DNA from: Paludibacteraceae bacterium
GTDB lineage: Bacteria; Bacteroidota; Bacteroidia; Bacteroidales; Paludibacteraceae
DNA: 64,000 nucleotides
Direction: 5' to 3'
Assembly: GCA_017558065.1 (NCBI GenBank)
Contig: JAFYWK010000024.1
Coordinates: 37,474 to 101,473, forward strand
The notes under the pieces were generated by a model. That model had not been told where the DNA came from and did no database searches. It saw only the letters and a program-made list of their open reading frames with translations. The position numbers and the translations under genes are program-made. The stretch's first letter is position 1, and every line of letters begins with the position of its first letter. Shown here one piece after another: positions 1 through 7,412 of this stretch.

Positions 1-726
1 GCGGTGTAGATAGTCGGCTAAACTATGAGCGACAATTTCGCCTTGAGATATGAGCCCCCCTCCAACTCCCCCCTGAAGGGTGGAGGGATGGTGTGGAGTA
101 TTGATGACAATGTTTGGTGTTGTTTTTAGAAACGCTTCAATCTTGGGTTGGAGTAGGGGGTAATGGGTGCAACCCAAAATAATGGTATCAATCAGCGGGT
201 CGCGGGTGAGGAGTTCGGTGAGGTATTTCTCTACAAAATAGTCGGCACCTGCATGAAGGTGTTCGCCTGACTCAATCAGCGGTACCCACATAGGGCATGC
301 TTGCTGAGTAACAGTCAGAGTTGGGTCTTGTTTGAGAAGTTCGATGACATAACTCTCGGAAGCCACGGTGCCTGGTGTAGCGAGTACGCCAATATGTTTG
401 GTGCGTGTACGCTGCGGAATAACCTCAACCGTAGGGCGGATGACGCCTAAAACACGCAACTCGTCGGGGTTGATGTCGTGCTGCTGAATCGTGCGAAGCG
501 CCTTGGCACTGGCAGTATTGCAGGCAAGGATAATGAGATTGCAACCCTGCTGGTGCAGGTAATTAACCGCCTGAAGGGTGTATTCATAAATGACATCAAA
601 CGAGCGTGTTCCGTAGGGTGCACGCGCATTATCACCCAAGTAGAGATAGTCGTACTGGGGGAGATGTTGGCGAATGTGATTCAGGATCGTCAGTCCGCCG
701 TAACCGCTGTCAAAAATACCAATCAA
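1..726 (-). CDS. murI: Glutamate racemase (3' end beyond the window)
   Basis: Makes D-glutamate from L-glutamate for peptidoglycan; cytosolic. The frame is open from TTG at 726 to the window edge (242 codons). It opens IGIFDSGYGGLT and carries LGDNARAPYGTRS, the first catalytic cysteine in ILACNTASAK and the second in ILGCTHYPLL, all diagnostic for MurI. The start is inferred: an in-frame TAA lies two codons upstream of the TTG, no ATG fits, and a heptamer array abuts it. Near the C-terminus, between IVI and ISQGEIVAHSL, about 15 residues (around HPSTLQGGVGGGL) are encoded by a dispersed G-rich repeat; other Bacteroidales MurI proteins as I remember them lack this insert. In many Bacteroidales murI follows the skp genes, whereas here it diverges from dnaN. 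Confidence 0.93.
   Translation of the reverse strand, partial: MIGIFDSGYGGLTILNHIRQHLPQYDYLYLGDNARAPYGTRSFDVIYEYTLQAVNYLHQQGCNLIILACNTASAKALRTIQQHDINPDELRVLGVIRPTVEVIPQRTRTKHIGVLATPGTVASESYVIELLKQDPTLTVTQQACPMWVPLIESGEHLHAGADYFVEKYLTELLTRDPLIDTIILGCTHYPLLQPKIEAFLKTTPNIVINTPHHPSTLQGGVGGGLISQGEIVAHSLADYLHR
52..91 (-). repeat. Dispersed G-rich element, copy 1, in frame in murI
   Basis: On the minus strand it reads CCCTCCACCCTTCAGGGG followed by GGAGTTGGAGGGG, matching the copies at 25525, 40876 and 41435. It stays in frame and adds about 15 residues to MurI. Confidence 0.8.
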
Positions 727-730
727 ATCA

Positions 731-758
731 GTTTACAGTTTATAGTTTATAGTTGAAA
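731..758 (-). repeat. Heptamer array abutting the murI start
   Basis: Forward units are GTTTACA, GTTTATA, GTTTATA, GTTGAAA. On the murI strand this reads AACTATA AACTATA AACTGTA and then runs into the TTG start. It is the same unit family as the array at 11109. Confidence 0.85.
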
Positions 759-775
759 GGCATGGAAATTCGGTG

Positions 776-807
776 CAAAGGTACAAAAAATAAATAAAAT
801 GTACAAA
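776..807 (-). promoter_or_regulatory. murI promoter
   Basis: Bacteroidota-type promoter on the minus strand: -33 TTTG at 807-804, 20-nt spacer, -7 TACCTTTG at 783-776. It is back to back with the dnaN promoter; the two -33 boxes are 3 nt apart. Confidence 0.8.
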
Positions 808-810
808 TAA

Positions 811-842
811 TTTGCATAAATGGCATTTTTTTTGTATCTTTG
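811..842 (+). promoter_or_regulatory. dnaN promoter
   Basis: -33 TTTG at 811-814, 20-nt spacer, -7 TATCTTTG at 835-842, followed by a 40-nt AT-rich leader to the ATG at 883. Confidence 0.85.
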
Positions 843-882
843 CAGGCAAAATCAAAAAGTATATAATTAAAACTGAAAGAAT

Positions 883-2004
883 ATGAAATTTAATGTATCA
901 AGCTCAAAATTGTTTGCTCAGTTGCAAGCAGTGAGTCGTGTGATTGCTGCAAAGAATAGTTTGCAGATTTTGGAAGCTGTGTTGTTTGACCTCGAAGGCG
1001 ATGTGCTGACCTTAACCGCTTCGGATAGCGAAACAACTATTCGCACTTCCTTGACCGTGGAAGATGCACAAGGTGCAGGTAAAGTGGCAGTGGGTGGTAA
1101 GTTGCTGTTGGAGACCCTGAAAGAGTTCTCGGAGCAGCCATTGACTTTCCAGATAGATGAGCAGAACTTTGGTTTGAATATTACCAGCGCAAATGGTACA
1201 TATAGTTTTGTGGGTGCGAATGGTTTGGAATATCCAGAGATGCCTGTTGAGGATGGTGAAAACACTTTCTCTATGCCAGCAAATGTGTTGTTGGATGCAA
1301 TCAATAAGACTATCTTCTGCACGGCAGATGATGAGTTGCGTCCTGTGATGAACGGTATCTATTTCGACTTGAGCGAGGAGAAAATAGCTATGGTGGCTAC
1401 AGACGCGCATCGTTTGGTACGTTATATCAACGAAGGTGTGAAGGGTTCGCAAGCGGTTAGCTTCATTTTGCCAAAGAAACCAGCACAACTGCTCAAACAA
1501 GTGCTGCAAAAAGAGGCAGAAGAAGTGAAAGTGACCTTTGGTCAAAAGAATGCGAAGTTCGAGTTTGGCACAACCGTAATCGTTTGTCGCCAAATCGAGG
1601 GCCGTTTCCCTAATTATAATGCGGTGATTCCACAAAATAACACCAACAAGGTGTTGGTGGATCGCCAAACGATTGTGAATGCCTGCAAGCGTGTGGCTGT
1701 GTTTGCGAACACAGGTACGAGCTTGTTGAAACTGGCGTTGAGTGAGAATCAAATCAAGATTTCTGCACAAGATATTGACTTCTCTACTTCAGCAGAGGAG
1801 ACTATCAGTTGCGATTATACTGGCATGCCAATGGCCATCGGCTTCAAGGCGCCATTCTTGATTGAGATATTGGCGAATGTAGCTTCGCAAGAAGTGGTTC
1901 TTCAATTGGCTGACCCTGCTCGTGCTGGTCTGATTTTACCAGCTGAGAATGAGGAAGGACAAGATTTGTTGATATTGTTAATGCCAATGCTCCTCAACGA
2001 CTAA
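883..2004 (+). CDS. dnaN: DNA polymerase III subunit beta (sliding clamp)
   Basis: Ring-forming clamp that tethers DNA polymerase III to DNA. The 373-aa length is normal for the family. The N-terminus (MKFNVSSSKLFAQLQAVSRV), the central EGRFPNYNAVIP motif and the C-terminal LMPMLLND (equivalent of the MPMRL client-binding tail) identify it. Its stop TAA shares its last base with the ATG of the exonuclease gene (TAATG), so the two are probably translationally coupled: clamp plus a clamp-era exonuclease. dnaA is not adjacent, and nothing nearby looks like a replication origin. Confidence 0.97.
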   Translation: MKFNVSSSKLFAQLQAVSRVIAAKNSLQILEAVLFDLEGDVLTLTASDSETTIRTSLTVEDAQGAGKVAVGGKLLLETLKEFSEQPLTFQIDEQNFGLNITSANGTYSFVGANGLEYPEMPVEDGENTFSMPANVLLDAINKTIFCTADDELRPVMNGIYFDLSEEKIAMVATDAHRLVRYINEGVKGSQAVSFILPKKPAQLLKQVLQKEAEEVKVTFGQKNAKFEFGTTVIVCRQIEGRFPNYNAVIPQNNTNKVLVDRQTIVNACKRVAVFANTGTSLLKLALSENQIKISAQDIDFSTSAEETISCDYTGMPMAIGFKAPFLIEILANVASQEVVLQLADPARAGLILPAENEEGQDLLILLMPMLLND

Positions 2005-2795
2005 TGAAGTTGCAATTAACTCGCCCGTTGGTTTTCTTTGATTTGGAGACAACGGGACTAAATATCGCATCGGACAGGATTGTCGAATTGAGTTATTATA
2101 AGGTCTTTCCCAATGGTACATCGGAGGGAAAGACCTTCCGTGTCAAACCGGTGCAGATGATGTTGGGACAAGAAGTGCAACTGCATATCTCGGAAGAGGC
2201 GAGTGCGGTGCATGGTATTTACGATGAGGATTTGGTGGATTGCCCAACCTTCAAGGAGATTGCGCCAGAACTGGTGAAGGTGTTGGAAGATGCTGATTTG
2301 GCAGGATACAACTCCAATCATTTCGATCTGCCCTTGCTGGCAGAGGAGATGATGCGCGCAGGTGTGAATATAGATCTGAAAGGGAAAAAGATGGTGGATG
2401 TCTTCACTATCTTTCAACGCCAAGAGCCACGCAACTTGGTGGCGGCGTATAAGTTCTATTGCGGAAAAGACCTAACCAACGCGCACTCGGCAGATGCAGA
2501 CACCATGGCTACTTATGAGGTGCTGATGGCGCAGTTGGAGAAGTATGATATCCCTTCGGATGTGGACGGGTTGGCAGAGCTTACCGCAGGAAATGCCCGT
2601 TTTGCGGACTTCGCAGGCCGTATCGCCTATGATGCGCAAGGCGTTGAGGTGTTCAACTTCGGTAAATACAAAGGTCAGCGCGTAGCGGATGTGTTCCGTC
2701 GCGATCCTGGATACTATGGTTGGATTCAGAATGGCGATTTTCCACAATATACTAAGAATGTCTTTACGCGCCTCTACTTGAGTTTGCGTAAATAA
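2004..2795 (+). CDS. DnaQ-like 3'-5' exonuclease (DEDD superfamily)
   Basis: 263 aa. Exo I motif FFDLETTGLN at residues 11-20 (metal ligands D13 and E15), an Exo II region near AGYNSNHFDLPLL, and Exo III HSADADTMATYEV near residue 160, which gives the DEDDh type. A C-terminal segment FGKYKGQRVADVFRRDPGYY resembles the DUF3820-type domain often attached to such nucleases. Overlap with dnaN suggests a role in proofreading or repair, as a stand-alone epsilon-like subunit; substrate is inferred, not shown. Confidence 0.88.
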   Translation: MKLQLTRPLVFFDLETTGLNIASDRIVELSYYKVFPNGTSEGKTFRVKPVQMMLGQEVQLHISEEASAVHGIYDEDLVDCPTFKEIAPELVKVLEDADLAGYNSNHFDLPLLAEEMMRAGVNIDLKGKKMVDVFTIFQRQEPRNLVAAYKFYCGKDLTNAHSADADTMATYEVLMAQLEKYDIPSDVDGLAELTAGNARFADFAGRIAYDAQGVEVFNFGKYKGQRVADVFRRDPGYYGWIQNGDFPQYTKNVFTRLYLSLRK

Positions 2796-2798
2796 CCA

Positions 2799-2818
2799 CT
2801 CTACACAATTCTACACAA
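2799..2818 (+). repeat. Decamer repeat upstream of rnz
   Basis: Units CTCTACACAA and TTCTACACAA occupy most of the 25-nt gap between the exonuclease stop and the TTG start of rnz. Same unit family as the arrays at 11271, 14451 and 26007. Confidence 0.75.
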
Positions 2819-2820
2819 CA

Positions 2821-3603
2821 TTGAATAATACCCTCACAATATTAGGTTGCGGCAGCGCTATGCCGACGTTCCAGAACTCGCCCTCTGGGCAGATTGTGGA
2901 GTTGTGCGACAAGTCCTTCTTGGTGGACTGTGGCGAAGGTACGCAGCTGAAGATGAGACAGTTAGGCGTGAAGACTGCACGACTATATACGGTGCTAATT
3001 TCGCATTTGCATGGCGATCATTGTTTTGGACTAATTGGGTTGATTTCGACTTTGGGTATGATGGGCAGGACGCAACCGCTGCATATCTATGCGCATGGCG
3101 ATTTGGAAAAACTGCTTCGTCCGTTGCTGGATTATCATTGTCAGGATATGTCGTATGAGATTGTGTTTCATACAATTAACCCGCGTAAGAGAGAAGTTGT
3201 TTTTGAGGACAGAACACTGACTATTGAGACTATTCCGCTCAAACATAAGGTACCTACTTGTGGCTTCTTGTTTACAGAACATCATCGCGATAAAGAACCA
3301 CGCAAGCGTTATGCATACTGTTCGGATACAGCATATCGCGAGCAGATTGTGGAGCAGATAGCGGGTGTGGAGGTGCTGTATCATGAGGCGACATACACCG
3401 AAAAAGATGCGGATAAGTGCAAAAAACATACCCATTCTACTGCCAAACAAGCAGCGCAAATAGCTCAACTGGCTGGGGCAGGAAAGTTGGTTGTGGGGCA
3501 TTTTAGTGCCCGCGAAGATGACCATACGGTGTTTCTGAACGAAGCGCAAGAGGTTTTTGTCAATACGGTGTTGGCGGAAGAAGGTAAAACGATAGAGTTA
3601 TAA
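2821..3603 (+). CDS. rnz: Ribonuclease Z (compact form)
   Basis: Metallo-beta-lactamase-fold endonuclease that matures tRNA 3' ends; cytosolic. The motif SHLHGDH at residues 61-67 supplies the zinc ligands; LKHKVPTCGF, CSDTAY, YHEATYTEK, HTHSTAKQAA and GHFSARED follow in the RNase Z order. At 260 aa it is about 45 residues shorter than the usual 300-310: the segment between VPTCGFLF and YAYCSDT, normally long, is only about 14 residues. The start is TTG, with no in-frame ATG upstream, directly after a decamer repeat. It ends immediately before the radA ATG. Confidence 0.88.
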   Translation: MNNTLTILGCGSAMPTFQNSPSGQIVELCDKSFLVDCGEGTQLKMRQLGVKTARLYTVLISHLHGDHCFGLIGLISTLGMMGRTQPLHIYAHGDLEKLLRPLLDYHCQDMSYEIVFHTINPRKREVVFEDRTLTIETIPLKHKVPTCGFLFTEHHRDKEPRKRYAYCSDTAYREQIVEQIAGVEVLYHEATYTEKDADKCKKHTHSTAKQAAQIAQLAGAGKLVVGHFSAREDDHTVFLNEAQEVFVNTVLAEEGKTIEL

Positions 3604-4962
3604 ATGGCGAAAGTTTCCACGCAATATATATGTTCAAACTGCGGTGCTAAGGCGCCTCAGATGATTGGTCGTTGCCCTGTGTGTGGCGAGTGGGGAACAT
3701 ATGAGGAAGAACTGAAAACGGAAATCGGAAAAGGGAAAGGCGGTGTCAGTCTTCGGCGCGGTGCTAAAGCGCAACGTCTGCACGAGGTGGATGCGAAAGA
3801 GGAAATGCGCATTGATATGCATTCTTCGGAACTCAATCGCGTGCTGGGTGGTGGATTGGTGCCTGGTAGTTTGGTGCTATTAGGTGGAGAACCTGGAATA
3901 GGCAAATCCACTCTGGCGCTACAGGTGTTGCTGAAAATGGGGGAGAAGAAAACGCTGTATGCCAGTGGAGAGGAAAGTGCTAAACAATTGAAACTGAGAG
4001 CGGAACGTCTATCAGGCGATGCCTCTAATTTATATATCTTGGCGGAGACTTCGTTGGAGCGAATCTTGGATAGCGTGACGGAAATCCAACCCGAGATAGT
4101 GGTGGTGGATAGTATTCAAACGATTGGTACAGAGGCGATAGAAGCGAGTATTGGCAGTCTGAGCCAAGTGCGCGAGTGCGCAGCGCGGATTTTGCAGTAC
4201 GCTAAAGAGAAGAATGTGCCTTTTGTGATTGTCGGCCATATCAATAAGGAAGGTTCGCTGGCAGGTCCCAAAGTGCTGGAGCATATTGTGGACACGGTGT
4301 TGCAGTTTGAGGGTGACCAGCATTATGTATATCGTATTTTGCGTGCGCAGAAGAATCGTTTTGGTAGCACGAGCGAGTTGGGTATCTTCCAGATGCAGCA
4401 TGATGGTTTGCGTGAGGTGGTGAATCCGAGCGAGTTGCTGCTGTCGAGCAATCGTGAGGGCTTGTCGGGTATAGCCATTGCTGCGGCGGTGGAAGGCGTG
4501 CGCCCTTTGCTCATTGAGGTGCAGGCGTTGGTGGCGAGTGCTGCATATGGTACGCCCCAACGTAGCAGCACAGGCTTTGACGGCAGGCGACTGAACATGC
4601 TTTTGGCAGTATTAGAGAAGCGCGTGGGCTTCAAACTCATGCAGAAAGATGTATTTGTGAATATTGCAGGCGGACTGCGCGTGAATGATCCTGCTATAGA
4701 CTTAGCTGTATTGGCAGCGGTGTTGTCATCGAATATGGACATTGCATTAGATGAACAAACATGCGTGACAGGCGAAGTGGGATTAGCAGGTGAGATACGT
4801 CCTGTAAACCGAATTGACCAACGCATAAGAGAAGCTGAAAAACTTGGTTTTCAGCAGATTATTGTGCCGGCAGGGCAGAAGTATAATATGCACGGATTGA
4901 AGATAAAAGTGATGGAAGTGAGCCGTGTGTCAGAGGCCTTCAAAATTTTATTGAAGAAATAA
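3604..4962 (+). CDS. radA: DNA repair protein RadA
   Basis: RecA-related branch-migration ATPase of recombinational repair. 452 aa with the expected order: N-terminal C4 zinc finger (C10, C13, C24, C27), Walker A GGEPGIGKST ending near residue 103, the RadA-specific KNRFG motif near residue 250, and a C-terminal Lon-protease-like domain (GGLRVNDPAIDLAVLAA). It begins at the base after the rnz stop codon. A promoter for the following barrel gene starts right after its stop. Confidence 0.97.
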   Translation: MAKVSTQYICSNCGAKAPQMIGRCPVCGEWGTYEEELKTEIGKGKGGVSLRRGAKAQRLHEVDAKEEMRIDMHSSELNRVLGGGLVPGSLVLLGGEPGIGKSTLALQVLLKMGEKKTLYASGEESAKQLKLRAERLSGDASNLYILAETSLERILDSVTEIQPEIVVVDSIQTIGTEAIEASIGSLSQVRECAARILQYAKEKNVPFVIVGHINKEGSLAGPKVLEHIVDTVLQFEGDQHYVYRILRAQKNRFGSTSELGIFQMQHDGLREVVNPSELLLSSNREGLSGIAIAAAVEGVRPLLIEVQALVASAAYGTPQRSSTGFDGRRLNMLLAVLEKRVGFKLMQKDVFVNIAGGLRVNDPAIDLAVLAAVLSSNMDIALDEQTCVTGEVGLAGEIRPVNRIDQRIREAEKLGFQQIIVPAGQKYNMHGLKIKVMEVSRVSEAFKILLKK

Positions 4963-4994
4963 TTTGCATATATCAAAAAAAAGTAGTACCTTTG
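4963..4994 (+). promoter_or_regulatory. Promoter of the outer-membrane/BAM operon
   Basis: -33 TTTG at 4963-4966, 20-nt spacer, -7 TACCTTTG at 4987-4994, immediately after the radA stop. The leader to the ATG at 5039 is about 40 nt. It probably drives the run of genes from 5039 to the skp genes. Confidence 0.85.
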
Positions 4995-5038
4995 CGGGTC
5001 AAATGTGTATAAATATAAAAAACAATAAAATAGTCGTT

Positions 5039-5854
5039 ATGAAGAATCGTAAGTTTTTTCTAGTTTTGTTGGTGGCGTTCGCCCCTTTGTTCGTGAATGC
5101 GCAAACGCAAAACATTGAGTTGGGATTGCAAGTGGGAGCTGGCTTCTTCTTGGGAGAAAAGAATCCTGCTGATGGTTATACTCGTATCAATGAGTTTGCA
5201 TGGATGCGTGACTCTGAGGGTATGCCTGCATTTGAGTCCTATGGATTTTTAGTGCGTTATCGTTTTGATTACCGTTGGACTTTGCAGGCTCAAGGTATGC
5301 GTCAACGTTTCCGTTTTAAGGAGGTATCTGACCTTCATGAAGATGGTTTGTATTTCTACAATGGTGTCTGGAATCTGGATTTGATGGCAGAGTTTAACCT
5401 TCTTAAGTATGGTTTTGTAGAAAATAAAAATGCAAAGATTTATACAGTAACTCCTTATGTAGCATTTGGTTTGGGAACCTCATTGTACAACAAACATGCT
5501 ACCTATCGTTGGGGCTTGAACGATGGCAAGATGAATAGCCCATATCCTATGATCAAAGCCAAGGATATGACCGCTGCGATGTACATACCGTTTGCGTTTG
5601 GTATGAAGTTGCGTATGGCATCTAACTGGCAATTCAAGGTGGCGTGCCAATACAACTTGTATCTGGTTAATGGTGATCTCAATGGTAGCACAGCTGGCTC
5701 TATCAAGGAGGGTACAGAGACTGTTTATCCAAAAGGTGAAGGCGTAGAGTTGGGCGCTTTCAAGGCGGCAAGTACACATAATATCGTGGCGACGGTAGGT
5801 GTGATTTACAATCTTCCTGCTAATGGCCGTGGTGGTGCAATTGTTAATTACTAA
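5039..5854 (+). CDS. Outer-membrane beta-barrel protein, DUF6089-like
   Basis: 271 aa from the ATG at 5039, chosen because it begins a clean signal peptide (MKNRKFFLVLLVAFAPLFVNAQ) and lies downstream of the promoter; a longer reading from 4964 would start upstream of the transcription start. The mature part has alternating-residue strands ending in aromatic residues (YGFLVRYRFDYRWTLQAQGM, TPYVAFGLGTSLY), as in the small barrel proteins that precede uppS-bamA in Bacteroidales. Function unknown; the position implies envelope biogenesis. The next gene is a divergent paralogue. Confidence 0.75.
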   Translation: MKNRKFFLVLLVAFAPLFVNAQTQNIELGLQVGAGFFLGEKNPADGYTRINEFAWMRDSEGMPAFESYGFLVRYRFDYRWTLQAQGMRQRFRFKEVSDLHEDGLYFYNGVWNLDLMAEFNLLKYGFVENKNAKIYTVTPYVAFGLGTSLYNKHATYRWGLNDGKMNSPYPMIKAKDMTAAMYIPFAFGMKLRMASNWQFKVACQYNLYLVNGDLNGSTAGSIKEGTETVYPKGEGVELGAFKAASTHNIVATVGVIYNLPANGRGGAIVNY

Positions 5855-5887
5855 TAGGCTATTAACTCGCGTAGTAAGGCTATATTA

Positions 5888-6655
5888 TTGCTTATATGGT
5901 GGGGCTTAGCGTGCCCCGCCATTCTTCGTGCTTCTGTCACAGAGTATATGTGTGAGGTAGGAGCGCAGGTGGGATGTGGCTATTATGTGGGAGATGCTTC
6001 TAAGATGATTTTCTCGAATCCTCGTGAAGTCTTAGGAGGGCAATTTCGATATAATTTCGATTCGCGTTGGGCTATGCAAATCAAGGCACAACGCCAGAGA
6101 ATAGCTTTTGCTTATACGCCTTCTGCTACAGAGGAACTGCCCCGTCCTGCTAAGGTGAGGTTTGTCACTCCTGCATGGCATGTAGATGCAACGGCAGAGT
6201 TCAATTTCTTCCGTTTTGGATTGCATCCATTTGATTCGCGGATTAAACCTATAACCCCTTTCATTAGTGTGGGAATAGGTATTAGTGCCCGCAATAAAGT
6301 GGCAACACGTGCACAGTCTGGTACGGTTACATACCCCTCATTCAAGTTCCTAAATATGAATAGCCCAGCGTTTTATGTTCCTATTGGAATTGGCGTGAAA
6401 TGGAAGTTTGCAGAGCGTTGGCAATTGCAGGCATGTTGGCAGCATCAGATCTACTTGTCGGACAATCTGGAGGGTTATCTGCCAAAATATGACAATGAGA
6501 AGGCTATCAAGGATTATGGTCCTTCGTTGTTGAATAACCCCAATGATTTGAATGGAAGTAATCTCTTTAATAACGACTTGGTCTCCACGCTGACTGTTGG
6601 CGTTGTGTTTGAGTTTGGCAAACGCACCAAAATGTGCTATTTCTGCGATGAATAA
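5888..6655 (+). CDS. Second outer-membrane beta-barrel protein (paralogue of the preceding gene)
   Basis: Shares the plan of the preceding gene: [45 protein letters not shown]. The conventional start is TTG at 5888 (255 aa), but that reading has no basic n-region. In frame upstream, from ATT at 5861 just after a TAG, come [15 protein letters not shown], which complete a normal signal peptide, so the real start may be the rare codon ATT at 5861. A 10-bp hairpin at 5896-5922 lies in the signal-peptide codons. Its 3' end overlaps possible upstream start codons of uppS. Confidence 0.72.
   Translation: MLIWWGLACPAILRASVTEYMCEVGAQVGCGYYVGDASKMIFSNPREVLGGQFRYNFDSRWAMQIKAQRQRIAFAYTPSATEELPRPAKVRFVTPAWHVDATAEFNFFRFGLHPFDSRIKPITPFISVGIGISARNKVATRAQSGTVTYPSFKFLNMNSPAFYVPIGIGVKWKFAERWQLQACWQHQIYLSDNLEGYLPKYDNEKAIKDYGPSLLNNPNDLNGSNLFNNDLVSTLTVGVVFEFGKRTKMCYFCDE
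5896..5922 (+). other. GC-rich hairpin in the signal-peptide codons
   Basis: ATGGTGGGGC pairs with GCCCCGCCAT (10 bp, one G-U) around the loop TTAGCGT. There is no T-tract, so it is not a simple terminator; it may modulate translation or expression of the second barrel gene. Confidence 0.55.
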
Positions 6656-6671
6656 TCCTTGTGACCTAAAT

Positions 6672-7412
6672 ATGAATTACAAAGAGCAAATACAGAAAAA
6701 TCGAATCCCTCGTCATATCGCAATTATCATGGATGGTAATGGGCGTTGGGCTAAGCGTCAAGGATTGGCGCGGATGTTTGGACACCGCCAAGGCGTAGAA
6801 ACGGTTCATACTATTACGGAGGCAGCCGCTGCTTTGGGAATCGAGTATTTGACTTTATATGCGTTCTCGACCGAGAATTGGAATCGACCCAAAGAGGAGG
6901 TCGATGCCTTGATGGCTTTGCTGGTAGATACGATTGCCAAGGAGACACCTACATTGATGAAGAACAATGTGTGTCTATCCACAATTGGCGATTTGAGCCG
7001 TCTGCCCGAGAATACACAGCGTAAGTTCCTAGATTGCATCAGCGAAACCAGTCAAAATACAGGACTTAACTTGGTGATTGCGCTCAGTTATAGCGCCCGT
7101 TGGGAGATTATTCAAGCTACCCGCAATATAGCCTCTGCACTGCAGAAAGGTGAGATATTAGTGGAGGATATCAACGAAGAAGTGCTCTCTTCGTATATGA
7201 CCACTGCGCAGATGCCTGATCCAGATTTGCTGATTCGTACGAGCGGTGAACTGCGTATCAGTAACTTCTTGTTGTGGCAGTTGGCGTACTCGGAATTGTA
7301 TTTCACCGATTGCCTGTGGCCAGAGTTTACAGAGGAAGAGTTCTATCGTGCCATAGTGGATTATCAACATAGAGAAAGAAGATTTGGAAAGACCAGTGAA
7401 CAGATTCATTAA
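6672..7412 (+). CDS. uppS: Isoprenyl transferase (undecaprenyl diphosphate synthase)
   Basis: Cis-prenyltransferase that makes the C55 lipid carrier used by MraY and MurG. 246 aa from ATG 6672, chosen because it leaves the usual short lead before [17 protein letters not shown] (catalytic D21); ATG 6648 is possible. [18 protein letters not shown] and [11 protein letters not shown] are the conserved motifs. It sits between barrel genes and bamA, the standard Bacteroidales order. Confidence 0.95.
   Translation: MNYKEQIQKNRIPRHIAIIMDGNGRWAKRQGLARMFGHRQGVETVHTITEAAAALGIEYLTLYAFSTENWNRPKEEVDALMALLVDTIAKETPTLMKNNVCLSTIGDLSRLPENTQRKFLDCISETSQNTGLNLVIALSYSARWEIIQATRNIASALQKGEILVEDINEEVLSSYMTTAQMPDPDLLIRTSGELRISNFLLWQLAYSELYFTDCLWPEFTEEEFYRAIVDYQHRERRFGKTSEQIH

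Noticed and set aside
1012-1770. 252-codon antisense ORF in dnaN, and similar long antisense ORFs in susC, bamA and the amylase gene
   Set aside because: Shadows of codon bias on the sense strand; low-complexity composition, no signals or family motifs.
757-2004. Replication origin near dnaN
   Set aside because: dnaA is absent, there are no clustered TTATCCACA boxes, and the gap holds only two promoters.
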